64,000 nucleotides of DNA from Kalmusia sp. IMI 367209 (lineage: Eukaryota; Ascomycota; Dothideomycetes; Pleosporales; Didymosphaeriaceae), in assembly GCA_027946365.1 (NCBI GenBank), contig JAPEUQ010000001.1, forward strand, positions 2,852,001-2,916,000, in the 5' to 3' direction. Below the pieces are notes generated by a model. That model ran no database searches. It had not been told where the DNA came from and saw only the letters and a list, made by a program, of their open reading frames with translations. Both the position numbers and the translations under genes were made by a program. Below, one piece after another: positions 45,512 through 57,513 of this stretch; the first letter of the stretch is position 1, and every line of letters begins with the position of its first letter.

Positions 45512-47553
45512 ATGCTGTCTTTTCAAGCCTGGCTCGTTTCCTTTCTCACCTTCAAAGTAGCTGCTGCATACAATTTTCCATACGAGCAAATCCAGTTAAC
45601 CGACAACGATGTTGCTAACAATTCCGATATCGCTTTTGGCACATTGCCTGGCGGTATCAAGGCTCAATGCAAGACCTTCCCAGGAGATAGTGATTGGCCG
45701 ACCACTGATCGATGGTCTGCCTTCAATGCAAGCCTAGGGGGAGCATTGGTCAAAGCGGTTCCTCCCGCAGCAGCTTGCTACAGCGGGATCTACGAAGATG
45801 CCACCAAATGCGCAATAGCGAGACAGGGATCCAGGAGCTCGCTCTACGTGTATGACCTTGCTCTTTCTATTTGACCACTCGTCAAGCGCTGACCAAAGTA
45901 AAGCATAGAAGATCCACTCATCCCATTCAATCAATGGACACTTGGTAATCCATGTCCTCTGCCCGCAGCACCACCGCCTGGATCGAACGCCACTGTCCCA
46001 CTATCCTCTTGCCATATCCAGAAGTATCCTGCCTATGTCGTGAACGCGACTACAGTGAAGCATGTGCAGCTTGCTGTCAATTTTGCTCGAAATAACAATA
46101 TACGGCTCACCATAAAGTATGGCCTTTTTTGAGACGAATGTTGTTGTCGCTAATGACTATAGAAACACTGGACATGATTGGCTTGGCAGGAATACTGGAG
46201 GTGGCGCTCTTCAGGTCTATGTGCATCACCTGACGGGTTTCGAATATCTACCGTCTTTTCGGATTGCGAAATATCAGGGGAAAGCCGCGAGAACCGGAGT
46301 AGCGCTAGAGCAATACGAGTTGTTTCCATATATGGATACATACAACATCACGCTAGTTGCGCCCGGGTCTTCGACTGTGGGTGTCTTTGGTGGATACATG
46401 CAGGGGGGAGGCTTCTCCTACATCACTTCCAAATTTGGACTCATGGCAGATCAAGTACTCTCTTTGGAAGTTGTAACAGCTGATGGGAGATTCGTTCATG
46501 CGAGTCCAGAAGAGAACCAAGATCTCTTCTGGGCTATTCGCGGAGGCGGACCAAGTAAGTGTCACTGCATTGTTTCGGTCTATGCTTACATTCTTAGGTA
46601 ACTTTGGGATTGTGACGTCGGCGGTTATCAAGGCCCACGATCAGGTAACCGTCTCCAAAATGCAATTCACCTTCCAGACTAGCGGCAGTTCTGGGTTGAC
46701 CAACGATACCTTTTGGAGCGGCGTCAATGCATACTTCGCGCAACTGGTACGAATCAACGACGCTAAAGGCATTGGCTGGAATACTCTTTCAACACAAGCT
46801 TCAAATCCAATATTTAATCAAACTGCTCGAACCTTTTCATTCACAGGCCAAGTAATAGTGCCAGGTATGACCGCCAATGAGTTCATCGATTTCGTGGCTC
46901 CTATCACAAAAGAGCTGGGCGATGTAGGTGTCGATGTCAGCAACGCCACAATCGGTACCTGGGAATCATATCCGAGCTATTCTTTCCGACCAAATGGCCC
47001 GGGAGAAAATGTCGGCAACGGTCGCTTCGCTTCGCGTCTTTTTCCGCGCTCTCTGTTCGTGGATCCCAAATCCAAAGAGTTTATCAAGGTGATGGCTGCC
47101 ATACGCTCGTTCGTCGAAGAAGGTGGTTACAGTTTTCACAGCGTCGACTATCACCCTTCTCTTGCCACAGCTGGCTATCCAGGCACTGATTCTGGTGTCA
47201 ATCCGCACCTGCGGACCGCCATTATGCACGCTACTGGTTTCGATACGGGTAGTTACGGTCCTGAGCGCACGCCAGACGAGATGATCAAAAGCCATGCGAG
47301 GCTCAATGAATATGCGCAGAAATGGAGGGATGCGAGTCCAGGGAGTGGGGCGTATATGAACGAGGCGGATACCGAGGAGCCCAATTTCCAAGAGAGCTTT
47401 TATGGGGATAACTACGAGAGATTATTGGGCATTAAGAAGGAAAGGGATCCGTGGAGTCTATTCTATGCTGTCACCGCTGTCGGAAGCGAGCTATGGAAGG
47501 TTGAGGGTACGGACGGGCTGCCGACCCAGCAAGGGAAACTGTGTAGGGTTTAG
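45512..47553 (+). CDS. Secreted FAD-linked oxidase (berberine-bridge-enzyme type)
   Basis: Four exons (45512-45849, 45904-46116, 46163-46554, 46598-47553) give about 632 residues. A signal peptide (MLSFQAWLVSFLTFKVAAA) precedes a FAD_binding_4 (PCMH) domain. The second intron restores LTIKNTGHDWLGRNTGG, where His is the expected covalent FAD attachment site. The motif TVGVFGGYMQGGGFSYI and GLMADQVLSLEVVTADG follow, then EENQDLFWAIRGGGPS-NFGIVTSA across the third intron. The C-terminus carries the BBE signature DPWSLFYAVTAVGSELW. The second covalent residue (Cys) of true BBEs appears to be Ser here, so FAD is probably held by His alone. The first splice (donor GTATGA, acceptor AAG) is the least certain. 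It likely oxidises a sugar, alcohol or secondary metabolite. Confidence 0.85.
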
Positions 47554-47951
47554 GCCGAGGGTGATGATAAACATTGTGCATGAAAAAGCTGTGAGGTCAT
47601 ACAACTTTTCACCCTCTACGTATAGAAAGCTCGTAGCTTATGTCGAGTACATTTGATTTGCCAGTAATATACCCACATACCTCTTCATCGCAGATGTCAT
47701 ATCCCACCTTTTGCTCGAGCATTCACTCTTCGGCTAAAGCTCGAATAGTCAATACATTTGTCTGTTATTGTGCAATGCATCTCGACTACTCGCAACTTCG
47801 CCAACATCCACTGCGAGAAGTTTACATTCTAGGTACTTTTTTTTTGAGTTTTCCATCATACTAAGCATTCCGCCATGATCTATGACCCATATCGCAAGAT
47901 TTAGGAAAGACAGTAGCGGTAACTCTGTCGCTTTGCTTAATGTGTATTTCT
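47554..47951. other. Intergenic between convergent genes
   Basis: About 400 bases between two 3' ends. Nothing recognised apart from a short T-run near 47838. Confidence 0.45.
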
Positions 47952-49160
47952 TTAGTATGGATAAGGATAAAAAGCCTCATCAATCCACTCGACATTCGGC
48001 TGCTGGCCATCAGGCGTCATGAATACCTCCCTCGGATTCAAATAAGGTTTCACCGTCTGCTCATCTAACACGATGGTAACATTACCCACCCCTCTAGCCG
48101 CTCGATTCCACCCAGGCCCATAACTCCCGTATTCCGCCATAAAGGTAGAATTACCATAATTCGACTTCGTCGAATCATTAGACTCTCTCCACTTGATATA
48201 TCCCCTAGGAAGCACCGTTGTGTCCATGAAAGAATCGATATACACGCTCCGGTGAAGCTCGTTCCAAGGCCTGCCTAACGCACAATGACCATCGTACTCA
48301 GCCGCAACACTCGCGTTAGCAGCTTCTATCGATGAGCGAGCCACATAGCATCCGTATTTATTAGCGAAAGTCGTATTGGTACCCTTCCACGCAATGACTC
48401 CGCCTTTGCATCCGCGTAGAGTTAACTTCGTCTTCTCGACCCACGCTGTTCCGAATCCATACAAGAAGTCGGTCTGCCCTGCTATTTCCCCTCCGTAGAG
48501 ATACGTATTACCCAGGTGTCCGATGTATACTGTGTCTTGATAGGAGTATATGCCGCAGCGGTAGAAGCCAGCGTTGGAACGGCTTATGCTAACGGTTAGT
48601 GAAGGGCCAGCGGCTTGCTCCGCGAAAACGTTGCGAAAGTCGATATTGTAGGCGCGGAAGTCGAGATTGCCGAATGGGGTGTCTGGAGGCACATCGAAGC
48701 CTGTTGGACTTGCGCCCGTGAGGCTAGCGTTGAGGGTTGGTGCGACTGTGAGCACGGAGGTGAAAGCGTTGTCGCTGAACTTGGATCCTTTGCCTTTCGC
48801 GGCGGCCCAGTATACCGTGACTTGGTTTCGGGACTGGTCCGTTGGCTTCGCTGTTTGTCCGATCAGGCGAACAGGTCCTTGTCGAGTGATGTTCAGCTGT
48901 TCTGTATAGTTGCCAGCGAGGATGAGAATTTGGTGTATCGTTGTGTCATTGGGCAGGAAATCGATTGCGCTCTGAATAGTGGGAAATTGAGATTGAGAGG
49001 AGTTCTTGCCAACAACAACCGTACCACTTGGGCAACCTTGGAGGACATTTGGAGTGGGATGTTGACAAAGCTCAGTTGGAGTCGATATATTCAAGCTTTC
49101 AGGTATGCACATCGCTAGACTGCTTAAAATTGTGGTGACGAGAACAAAAGGCCACAACAT
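47952..49160 (-). CDS. Secreted pectin methylesterase (carbohydrate esterase family 8)
   Basis: Single exon, 402 residues, with a signal peptide (MLWPFVLVTTILSSLAMC). Family motifs appear in order: ILAGNYTEQLNITR (GxYxE), the QDT segment as YSYQDTVYIG, GQTDFLYGFG with the catalytic Asp of the DFxxG box, and ALGRPW near residue 300. The length and motif order fit fungal family 8 enzymes, which remove methyl groups from pectin before polygalacturonases act. The protein has many N-x-S/T sites, as usual for secreted enzymes. It suggests a plant-associated or plant-debris lifestyle but does not prove one. It is convergent with the FAD oxidase gene. Confidence 0.92.
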   Translation of the reverse strand: MLWPFVLVTTILSSLAMCIPESLNISTPTELCQHPTPNVLQGCPSGTVVVGKNSSQSQFPTIQSAIDFLPNDTTIHQILILAGNYTEQLNITRQGPVRLIGQTAKPTDQSRNQVTVYWAAAKGKGSKFSDNAFTSVLTVAPTLNASLTGASPTGFDVPPDTPFGNLDFRAYNIDFRNVFAEQAAGPSLTVSISRSNAGFYRCGIYSYQDTVYIGHLGNTYLYGGEIAGQTDFLYGFGTAWVEKTKLTLRGCKGGVIAWKGTNTTFANKYGCYVARSSIEAANASVAAEYDGHCALGRPWNELHRSVYIDSFMDTTVLPRGYIKWRESNDSTKSNYGNSTFMAEYGSYGPGWNRAARGVGNVTIVLDEQTVKPYLNPREVFMTPDGQQPNVEWIDEAFYPYPY

Positions 49161-50692
49161 TTTGGTGACTCAATTTTTCGGACTTCAACCCAAATTTCTT
49201 ACATGCTCTCTCTTGATCAAGGTGCTTTGCAAGCTTTGATGGGAATTGTTGTTGAAATCATAGAAATACGGGATATCACATAAAGTGAACAAGACCCTTT
49301 GTTTGAACTCACGTACATTGAGCAGCATAAGCGCACTGTACAAGGAATTAATCCGTCAAGGGGAAGCCACATGAGCGTATTTAAGGCTGCTTCTAGATCT
49401 TTGAGAAGGCGAGACTGATAGATTGTAGAAAGGTCGCTGCTTCCCCGCAGACCGACTAGACATGGAAGCGACACCTGCATTTAGCCTGAGTGGTCAGCCC
49501 TCCAGGTCGGAAAGCGGCTTTATGAAAATTTAGTAGAATACAACTACCGGATTTTAAACAATATCGAGAGGTCTCTATGGAAAGATACTTTTGATCGTGT
49601 TTCAAGCGTGTTAACTCTCAGTGAATGGCAGAACGCAGCAGGTCGTGAAACAATAAACGCGGAAATAATAGCATGAAAAATATTGAATCTGTTCTGACGA
49701 ATACCCGAAGATTAGTTCTTAAGCAACTACTTTTAGCAAGCCATGAAAGAAAGATACAATGTACCGTCGTATGCGCTTTGCGACACATGGCAGTTTGATG
49801 TCATGGGTCACGGGTGCATATAGCTGCTCATTAGTCGCATCTCATATCCGAGAGCACATAATAAGAATCGATCTCTCGAATGGATGAAGACAGCATTCAA
49901 CCGGCCGTGCCCAAAACGACGAACCATCAGTCTTGTGGTAAGTCCATGCATCTCACTTGGTAACAGCGGACCGATTCTCAAGCTTCTCTTAGCTGACTTC
50001 ACTTGCGAACAGCAGGTCAGAAGGTAAAGGTTTATTCACTACAGCAGTGCCTGAAGGTCCTCTTTTCATTTTAGCGTTTTCAACGCACATAAAGAGTGGG
50101 CGATACGTCACAAAAAGAGATCAGACGATGATCTATTTCGCTTCACAACTGCAACTGAAATCAATCATGCGTCCTATTGTACAAATCGTTCGTTGCGATA
50201 GGCAGCATGGTGGTGCCATTGTACCAGGCAGCTATGTAATATAATCTCTTTGATACATGAAGAGAATATCTGATGAGATGATGAAACCAGGAAATCTTGG
50301 AAGGACGAGGAGAAGCGGATCACGATCGCAGATCCTCGATTCGGTAGAGATAAGCGAGGTGTCCTCCCCAGAGTGACGGGACCCTGTGCGGCATGGCCAG
50401 AGAGAAACACTCGCCGGACTAAGCTCCGCGCGGGCGAATGGTAACACACTCTTTATTACACTCGTTGTATATGAAATATGCCTGTTGCAACCATTGCGCG
50501 TTGATTGCTGGGGTACATGTGAACGCGCACGTCTGTCAATTCAAGATCTTCGGCATGGATGATGCGTGTGGCTTGTGCACGCGCCAATGACGCAATGGCA
50601 GAGCGGCGTGAATATTTGTACAACCGAACCACAAAACACACACTTCCTTATACTCCCTCAATCACCTTTGAACTGCATTATCGTTAGCCATC
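49161..50692. other. Divergent intergenic region, no gene seen
   Basis: 1.5 kb between the pectin methylesterase start and the DUF3292 gene start, holding both promoters. No supported frame or repeat. Confidence 0.45.
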
Positions 50693-52914
50693 ATGTCGGG
50701 AGGGGTGGTCTACAAGGACCTGCTTCCTATTCCTGCGGAAGATCCTCGGACGGAGGAGGATACAACGCCTACGTTGACAGACAAGCCGACCGAAAGCCAT
50801 GCCTTGGCTATGGAAGCGGCGAAGAACCCGGAGCTGAAAGGTGCAGCACAGGTTGAACATGGTGAAGAGGTGGTCAACTTGGGCTGGAATGAACCCAAAG
50901 AAGCGGTTTCGCAACCACTTGTAGGCGGGTTAAGCAATGAGGATCTCTGGGTGCTGGTTCGAAGATTCAACAAAGTAAGACGCAGAGCCCTTCTCGTATA
51001 TCACGGTACTGACAAAAGCCTAAGCAAATGTACCAAGTCAAGGAGATCCCAAATCCACCACCCGGCGGCCTTGACCTCAACATTGCCGACGAAGAGGAGT
51101 TCTCGCCCGATAAGCTGAGGAGCAATATCGAGCGCCTCTATATGACCATAGTAGGTCCCATTAATGTGAGTCTAGCATCACCTCGCTTACACCATGCTAG
51201 GGCATCGGTCTGATGGGTTTTGGAAAGCACATTATGCGACTACGATCATGGCGCGAGACACGACGAACCTCCTGGTTCTGCGCTGGGTACTTCGCCGCCT
51301 GGTTCCTTGACTTGCTGGTGCCTGTTGGATTCCTTACTGTTATAGCTCTCATCGTCTACCCGCCGATCCGCCCTATCATGTTCCCACCGGCTCCTATCGC
51401 TTTGGTCTCCGCTAGTACTGGGGGTATTCAGAAGCCGAAGGCTGGGACGCTTGGAAGTCATGACAGTGCTACCGGTGCACCGGAGAACCACAAAGGCGAA
51501 GCAGTTGAACAGGAGGCTAGCAACTTCGTCAGCGGCATTGCTTCCATAGCACTGTCAAGTGCGACCGGGAAGCACCCTCAAGGGGAGCCGCCAGCTGAAG
51601 ATGATGCCACAGCAGATGGTGCGGTTCCGGATCCCACTGCGATCGCGATGGGTGCCGCTGATGCGAAGGACAAGGCCGCTGGTGGGGCTCCAACAAGCAA
51701 GCATGACAAGACCAAGGTGCCTATGGAGACTGCTATGTGGACAAAAATGCGCCCAATCATGCATGGCATCGCTGATGCAACAGATACTTGGGAGCGCTTC
51801 GCCAAGTGAGTATCATCGATCATGCGAAAACTTGTTCTGACTGAGATGCAGCGCACTCTCGCCCACGCCTCCATTTCCTCAAGACCGCTATCGCATCCGC
51901 TTGGCCGCTCTCGTCGCACCTATCGTTCTCGTTTCTCTTTTCGTGACGTCTTACATGTTCATGAAGGGCGTTACGTTTGGTGTAGGCTTCGGTTTCTTCG
52001 GTGACCCAGTCATCCAGCCGGCGTTCGAATTCCTCAACCGAGAATTTCCCAACTGGCAGAAACTTCTTGAGCTCCGTAACACCATCCTGAAGGGCGTTCC
52101 GACCAACGCACAGCTTACCATAACCCTCCTTCGGATTGGCGAAGCCAACAAGGCACCTCTTCCACCTCCACCTCATATTGCCGAACCACCACCAGAGCAG
52201 CCTGCCCAACTAAGCGAAAAGGATCTGCGTGCCACCGGTGCAGACTATCCGCTCAATGCCACCCAGGAAGAGCTTGACGAAGCTCTGACCCATGACCCAA
52301 CTACCGCGCACGAGACCGGTGGTTCCGACATCGACGCTTCCAAGACCACGAAACACGGGAAGAAAGGCAGCAAGATTCTCGGCTTCTTCAAGGGAACCGT
52401 CAAAGGCGGCGTTGAGACGACTATCGGTGCCGACAAACTCAAAGCCAAGGTCGGTAACATGCATGCAAAGAACCGTCTTGGTGCCGTTCCCAAGCCCGAC
52501 GAGAATCTCAAATCTGGACCTGTCGAGTTCAAGGCACGATACCACGGCCACAAGGGTCATGTGTACATCACGACCAAAGCCACGATTCCGTGCGTCGCGT
52601 TCTCCACCGATAGCTCGATTGAGAAGATTGGCTCGGAAGAGCGGGAAGATCTGCATCCGCTCTGGAGCATACCTGTTGGCGACATCAAGGAAATGCGAAA
52701 GGTTGGCGGGTACGGCTGGAAGGCCAAGCTTGTGATCGGATGGGCCATGGGCCGGGAAGTTGCGGACGCATTGGAGATTGTTGTGAAGGAGCAGCCAGGA
52801 GAAGTCGGGAAGACAGCGGAGGCGACCACGTACAAGGTGACTGCTGTTCCTCTGAGAGACGAGCTGTTTAATCGCTTAGTCAGTATGGGTGGGCAGAAGT
52901 GGGAGTGCTGGTGA
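50693..52914 (+). CDS. DUF3292 membrane protein
   Basis: Four exons (50693-50974, 51025-51165, 51201-51805, 51852-52914) close in phase to give about 696 residues. The N-terminal block (DLLPIPAEDPRTEEDTTPTL, NLGWNEPKEAVSQPLVGGLS, NEDLWVLVRRFNKQMYQVKE) and GGLDLNIADEEEFSPDKLR are typical of the DUF3292 family. Two hydrophobic segments follow, FAAWFLDLLVPVGFLTVIAL and LAALVAPIVLVSLFVTSYMF with a long continuation into GVTFGVGFGFF. The C-terminal 160 residues (YHGHKGHVYITTKATIPCVA, SIPVGDIKEMRKVGGYGWKA) resemble a PH/GRAM-like lipid-binding fold. The role is unknown. A function in membrane contact or trafficking is inferred from membrane spans plus a PH-like tail. Confidence 0.85.
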
Positions 52915-55900
52915 TTGCATCACTGGCCACGCAGAAAAACTTAGTTTGAGAATGGTTCATGTTGTATGAGGGGGGATATACCCTAGACGTAGCAGTACAT
53001 TAACGTCCCGATAACGAGTACACGAACTAGCATACAATGAAGTTGAGTTATTTTTAATGGATGACGAGGATGTTTTTGCGTAGTTTCCTACACAACCAGT
53101 CATACTCCATCAACTAGGCCACCATCATTATAGACATGTACAAGGTACGGACATGATGGAGACAACGCGGAGACATAACAGATGCGGGGATTAGATTGTC
53201 CCGGTGGAGATAAGATGGCAAACGATCTGAAACCCCCGACACGGCTTGGCGATGCTAACGCCGCGTCGATCCAAGTTATCCCCGCGCATCATCCCTCACC
53301 GCACGTGACCAGCCTCGTTTCAAGACCACAACCCATGCACCCATCACATGGGGACCCAGACTGGAACACAAGGAAAGGCCACGAGCACTCCATGAACACG
53401 TAGTACGAACGAAAGATCCGAATTTTTCCAACGTACGACACATCATCCGAGGTTCAAAGGCGCATTCAACGACCGACCGTCCGAGCCCGACTCCGGCCGA
53501 CCCGCGCGCAAACCCCGACACCCCCTCCGCCAAGCATCGTGAGATGCTCAAGCAGGAAGACGAAGGAGGAAAAAAAAATGAATTTTCAATTAAATGAGGG
53601 GCTGAGAAATTCTGCAGTGGACGGTGGACGGGGACGAAGGGCACGGCTAGCATCGCACCGCAGCGGGCGCTAAGAAGTTTCCCGCCTGCTCGAAATTTTT
53701 TTTTCCCTTGCGCTCAATTTTTATAGAGTGGGTATCGTTTGTTGTTCGGCGAGCCAGACCGAGAAGACGGCGTTCTCGCTTGGGGCCGCCAGGGCTGGCG
53801 ACGGTCGTCGCCGAGGGTGTATGTGTGTAGTGTGTGGGCGGCATGCACGTGCTGCTGTCTAGCCGTTAGCTAATAGGCTGAGGGTTTTTTGTTTCCAACG
53901 TTGTTCGTGAGAGGGACGCTATTGGGGTTGGGGGTGGAGGAAGGGGTGCGGATGGTGCGCGGGTGTGCATGGTCCGAGGTTTGGGATTTTCAGCGGTGAG
54001 ATTGGTTAGGAATAGATGGGTAAAAGGGAGATGGGGTCGAAATGCATCCGAGGTGGGAGAGGTGCGGATATCCGATTGTCGGCCGACGAGATAAGATGGA
54101 GGTCATGCGATGGGAACACGCTTATCGGCTATAGGGAGGGACGAGTATACACGGTGAGGGAGTAAGTGAGTGGATGACCCGGAATTAGGTGTGCCTGGTG
54201 ATCAAATGCCTGCGTTGCCATTTTGGCTGATAAGAAAAGGTGCCATGTGAAGGTGTTGGCAGGAGCCGCTTGTCTGCTGAGAGGCTTGATGATGGCCCGC
54301 TCCTTCGTGATTGTACCATTGTACTTTTAGCATCGGTTTGATGATGATGTTGCTGAACAATTCACACGTATTTGTCTGCGGATTAATCAGACGCGGGGAG
54401 CGCCTGGGGCTAACGACCGAAACAGCAGCGATGCGCAGTCGCTGGATTGGTGAGCAGACTGCGAAAGGTGCGCGCGAAATGGTTGGTTGGCTCGTCTGGC
54501 TGGCACAGCACAAGTATTACTCATCGCTAGGCCCAGCAGGGTAGCACACTCGTCTGGCTGCGGATCGTCCAACAGCACATCATTTGGCATGCAAATGCAC
54601 AGCGCAGATGCGATTCGCGAGATTGGCTGGCGCGTTGCTGTCCTGATAAGGCAATCGCTGCGTGCGACATCGCCCGTCTCTAGAACGTCCTTTCTGTTGC
54701 GCCAGCCAGCTAATCTTCGCCCCAGCGATGCATATACCCAAATGTTATATACTAGCCAACACAAAGCAAGCAGTGACCAGGTATCTCGGGTCTCGAGTTG
54801 AGCCACGTCGTGAGACAGGAACAGGGCTAGCTGGTGCTGAGAGGCTTGCTAGTGGGGCCGGGGGGTTTGAGGCGCTGAGGCGCTGGGAGCTGGTACTTGG
54901 GTACTTTGAGGCTGCCTGAGAGCAAGGGTCGCATAGACCTGTGTACCTTTTGCTCGTTGAAGTTAACAATCTGGTGTATTTGAGGCGGGCTTCTTCTCAG
55001 CACTGGACAACGCCCCCAGTGGGAGCCCCAAAGGACGGGCTGGAAGTTTGTCGCCCTCGCCGTGCCGCGCTCTCCTCAGCACAACAAGTGCCAACACATC
55101 AGCGCAAGAGAGTTGAGACCTTCGCGAGGGCGGTGCGTGGGTCGACAATGACCCGTCCCCTTTAGGACCCCTTTAGGGCCACGGGCAAACTTGTGGCACG
55201 GGGGGTTTTTTGTCGACAGTAGGGCGTTGATGACAAGGTACGTACCTGTGCCTGTTTCACAGCATGAATACATGCACCCCTTTGATGGGGGGAGGGTTGC
55301 CCTCGGGGATCAAAACGTGCACGCACCAGCGGCATTGCGCGCATAACTGGTCTGCATTCAAAACGAAACGCATGCCAAAAACATGAAACTGCCCATCGGG
55401 ATTGCAAAATGGGGAACGTTTGGGTTTTGGCTGAGATGAGATCCCCATCGTGCATCGATCCCCGCAATCTCTCTCTCTCTCCCTCGTGGAACCCTCGAGT
55501 CATCAGCCAGGGAATCCCACACAGAATCATCAGGCAGGAATTTGAAATGCCCCATGCCCCATGCTTGGGGCCCCCACCCCTTTTCGTGCGCCGTAGCAGA
55601 GCGGACGAAAACATGGACACAATATCGACGACGCGCACATATGTAGTGCCAGTCACGCGAACGGAATCCATGGAACTCCGTCACGTTGATCATCGTGCCA
55701 TGCTTCCTGTTTGACCTGGCACAAGACGCGGGCAAGTATCGCACATGCACGACCGTGCCACTGGCCAACGTGACCGCGAGAGAGGGAGTGCGTGAGTCCC
55801 GTCGACGCCGAGCGCGGAGTCGAATTAACCCCGAGGGTGCCCCCCTCACGCATCCTGGCTCACGGAATGCTCAGCACCAGAGCGCCGAGCAGGGTCCGGC

Positions 55901-56769
55901 AGCGACCGGAAACAGTACACGTCGCTGGAGGGATTTCTCAAGGCAGAGAGAGAGAGACACACAGCTGCCTTGGCTGGTTGGCGAACCTTAGGCTGCCGGG
56001 CTTTTCGTAGGCGTACGCATCCGCATCCGCAGCAGCAGCAGCGCAGGAAGCGGCGTACACAGTACACGCAAGCCCCACCATTCCGTAGTGAAACTCGTAG
56101 CAACTACTTCGTATATACGCGCGTATCTGGGTGTGGCTCGCAAAGGTCGCCGTATCAGGCTTGGCGGCCGCCGGTCAAGAACGATCCCGCGTAGCCTCAG
56201 CCTTGCCGTAGAGCCGGCGCTCTGGATCCCGCTTTTTTTGAGTGTGTCGCGCAGGGGTGCGCGGGCACGCACGGGCACGGAATAGCGGTCAGACGATTAA
56301 TTTTCAATGTGTTCATGCGACGGGAAACGTGCGGGTGGTATTAATCAATGTGTGTGTGTGTGTGTGTGTGTGCATGGCAGAGTGGGTGGGGTGTGGGTAG
56401 CACGGAAAAATTGTCACGAGGCAATGGTGGAAGAGGTGGGTTTTTTTTGGTAGAATTATCGTGTTTGATATTGGTTTTGCTAGAGGGGGAGTCTCTACCA
56501 ATCTCGGTGTTCCGAGTGGGAGATCTCATACCAGCCTATGTAGTTTCCGTCCATCATCCATTCAATAGATTCCATCCAAGCAGATCTGAGTTGGGTAGTT
56601 CCGATTCCTTCGTTTCCGTCGCAGCGTGGCTTCCGAGGCCGCCCGTCAAATTCCCAGATATCCATCCCGTAGACAAAAAGAAAAAGTGATATAATGCTAT
56701 GCTCAAAAGGGACTCGCTCGCTAAAAATGCTCAATCAAAGACAAGAAATAAAGGTCGACTGGCGTTGGC
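52915..56769. other. 3.9 kb intergenic between convergent genes
   Basis: Unusually long spacer between two gene 3' ends, GC-rich over 53-56 kb. Open frames exist on both strands (for example 55162-55849 minus) but are overlapping, motif-free and compositionally odd. Purine and pyrimidine tracts occur near 55470 and 55945. No transposon ends or RNA genes are recognised. Confidence 0.4.
56349..56372. repeat. (TG)12 microsatellite
   Basis: Perfect dinucleotide run of twelve units in non-coding DNA. Confidence 0.95.
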
Positions 56770-57513
56770 CTAGTAACTTGTGATGAGCGGGGCGGTCGAT
56801 TCGGGCATATAGATTTCGTCGCTCCCGAAGAGCGATTGCGACTTTTCGTCGTAGAAGGATGTGGTGAGCATGGCCTCCTTGGCCGAGAACTCCATGGTGG
56901 GTTGCGGCGGGGTAGGCGGCGACTCGTCGTCCGAGTCCTCGTCGTGGACGAGCTCTGGCGGTGATTGGGAAGGTGATCGGACGAGGGCGAGGTCTGCGTT
57001 GTCCTCCAAGTCTTCGTACTGGTCCTCCTCCTCTTCCTCGATTTCCGAGGTGGTGATCTGTACCGGTGCTTGGGCAATGCGGCGGGGCATGACCATGTCG
57101 AAGTCGCCGTCTTCGTCGTAGTAGTCCGAGTCGGAGTCGGAGTCGGAAGAGTCGTCGTCGTCCTCCTCCTCGACAATGCTGTCGGCCCACTGGATGTGTC
57201 GGTTCTCCTCAGACTTCTGTGCCTTGGCGACGGTGCTGTGGAACCAGGCCTCTTGCTGCCTCTCGGCGTCCTGGAGCTCGACCATGAGGGAGTCGAGGAG
57301 ATTGGCGTGGCCGACGAGGAGGCGGAGGTCGTGGTCGGCACGGCAGGCTTCCTTGCCCAGCTTGGAGCGGGCCGAAGCTGCAATGTAGTAGGTTTGGGTG
57401 AGAGACATCTTCTGCTTCTTTGCCGGCGGCGACGAGACAAAGGGAGTGCGAGTGGTCTCAGCAGAGAAGGGCTCGAAGGAGGTTTGTATCCGGAGATGTG
57501 ATGAGGAAGGCAT
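56770..57513 (-). CDS. Small acidic fungal protein, unknown function
   Basis: Single exon of 247 residues starting MPSSSHLRIQTSFEPFSAET. The conserved-looking core is residues 33-95 (KKQKMSLTQTYYIAASARSK, then ADHDLRLLVGHANLLDSLMV and AEWFHS-like turns), a helical pair that I recall in uncharacterised ascomycete proteins. Resemblance to yeast Ecm13/YJR115W is possible but only from memory. The rest is strongly acidic: EEEDDDDSSDSDSDSDYYDE and EEEEEDQYEDLED, ending in a Ser/Pro-rich region and TSFYDEKSQSLFG. The ORF is open further upstream to 57819 but that part is Pro/His-rich and non-conserved, so the Met at 57513 is chosen. The long open leader may be 5' UTR. Confidence 0.7.
   Translation of the reverse strand: MPSSSHLRIQTSFEPFSAETTRTPFVSSPPAKKQKMSLTQTYYIAASARSKLGKEACRADHDLRLLVGHANLLDSLMVELQDAERQQEAWFHSTVAKAQKSEENRHIQWADSIVEEEDDDDSSDSDSDSDYYDEDGDFDMVMPRRIAQAPVQITTSEIEEEEEDQYEDLEDNADLALVRSPSQSPPELVHDEDSDDESPPTPPQPTMEFSAKEAMLTTSFYDEKSQSLFGSDEIYMPESTAPLITSY

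Noticed and set aside
55162..55849. Overlapping minus-strand frames in the 3.9 kb gap
   Set aside because: Motif-free, several phases equally open, no splice support.
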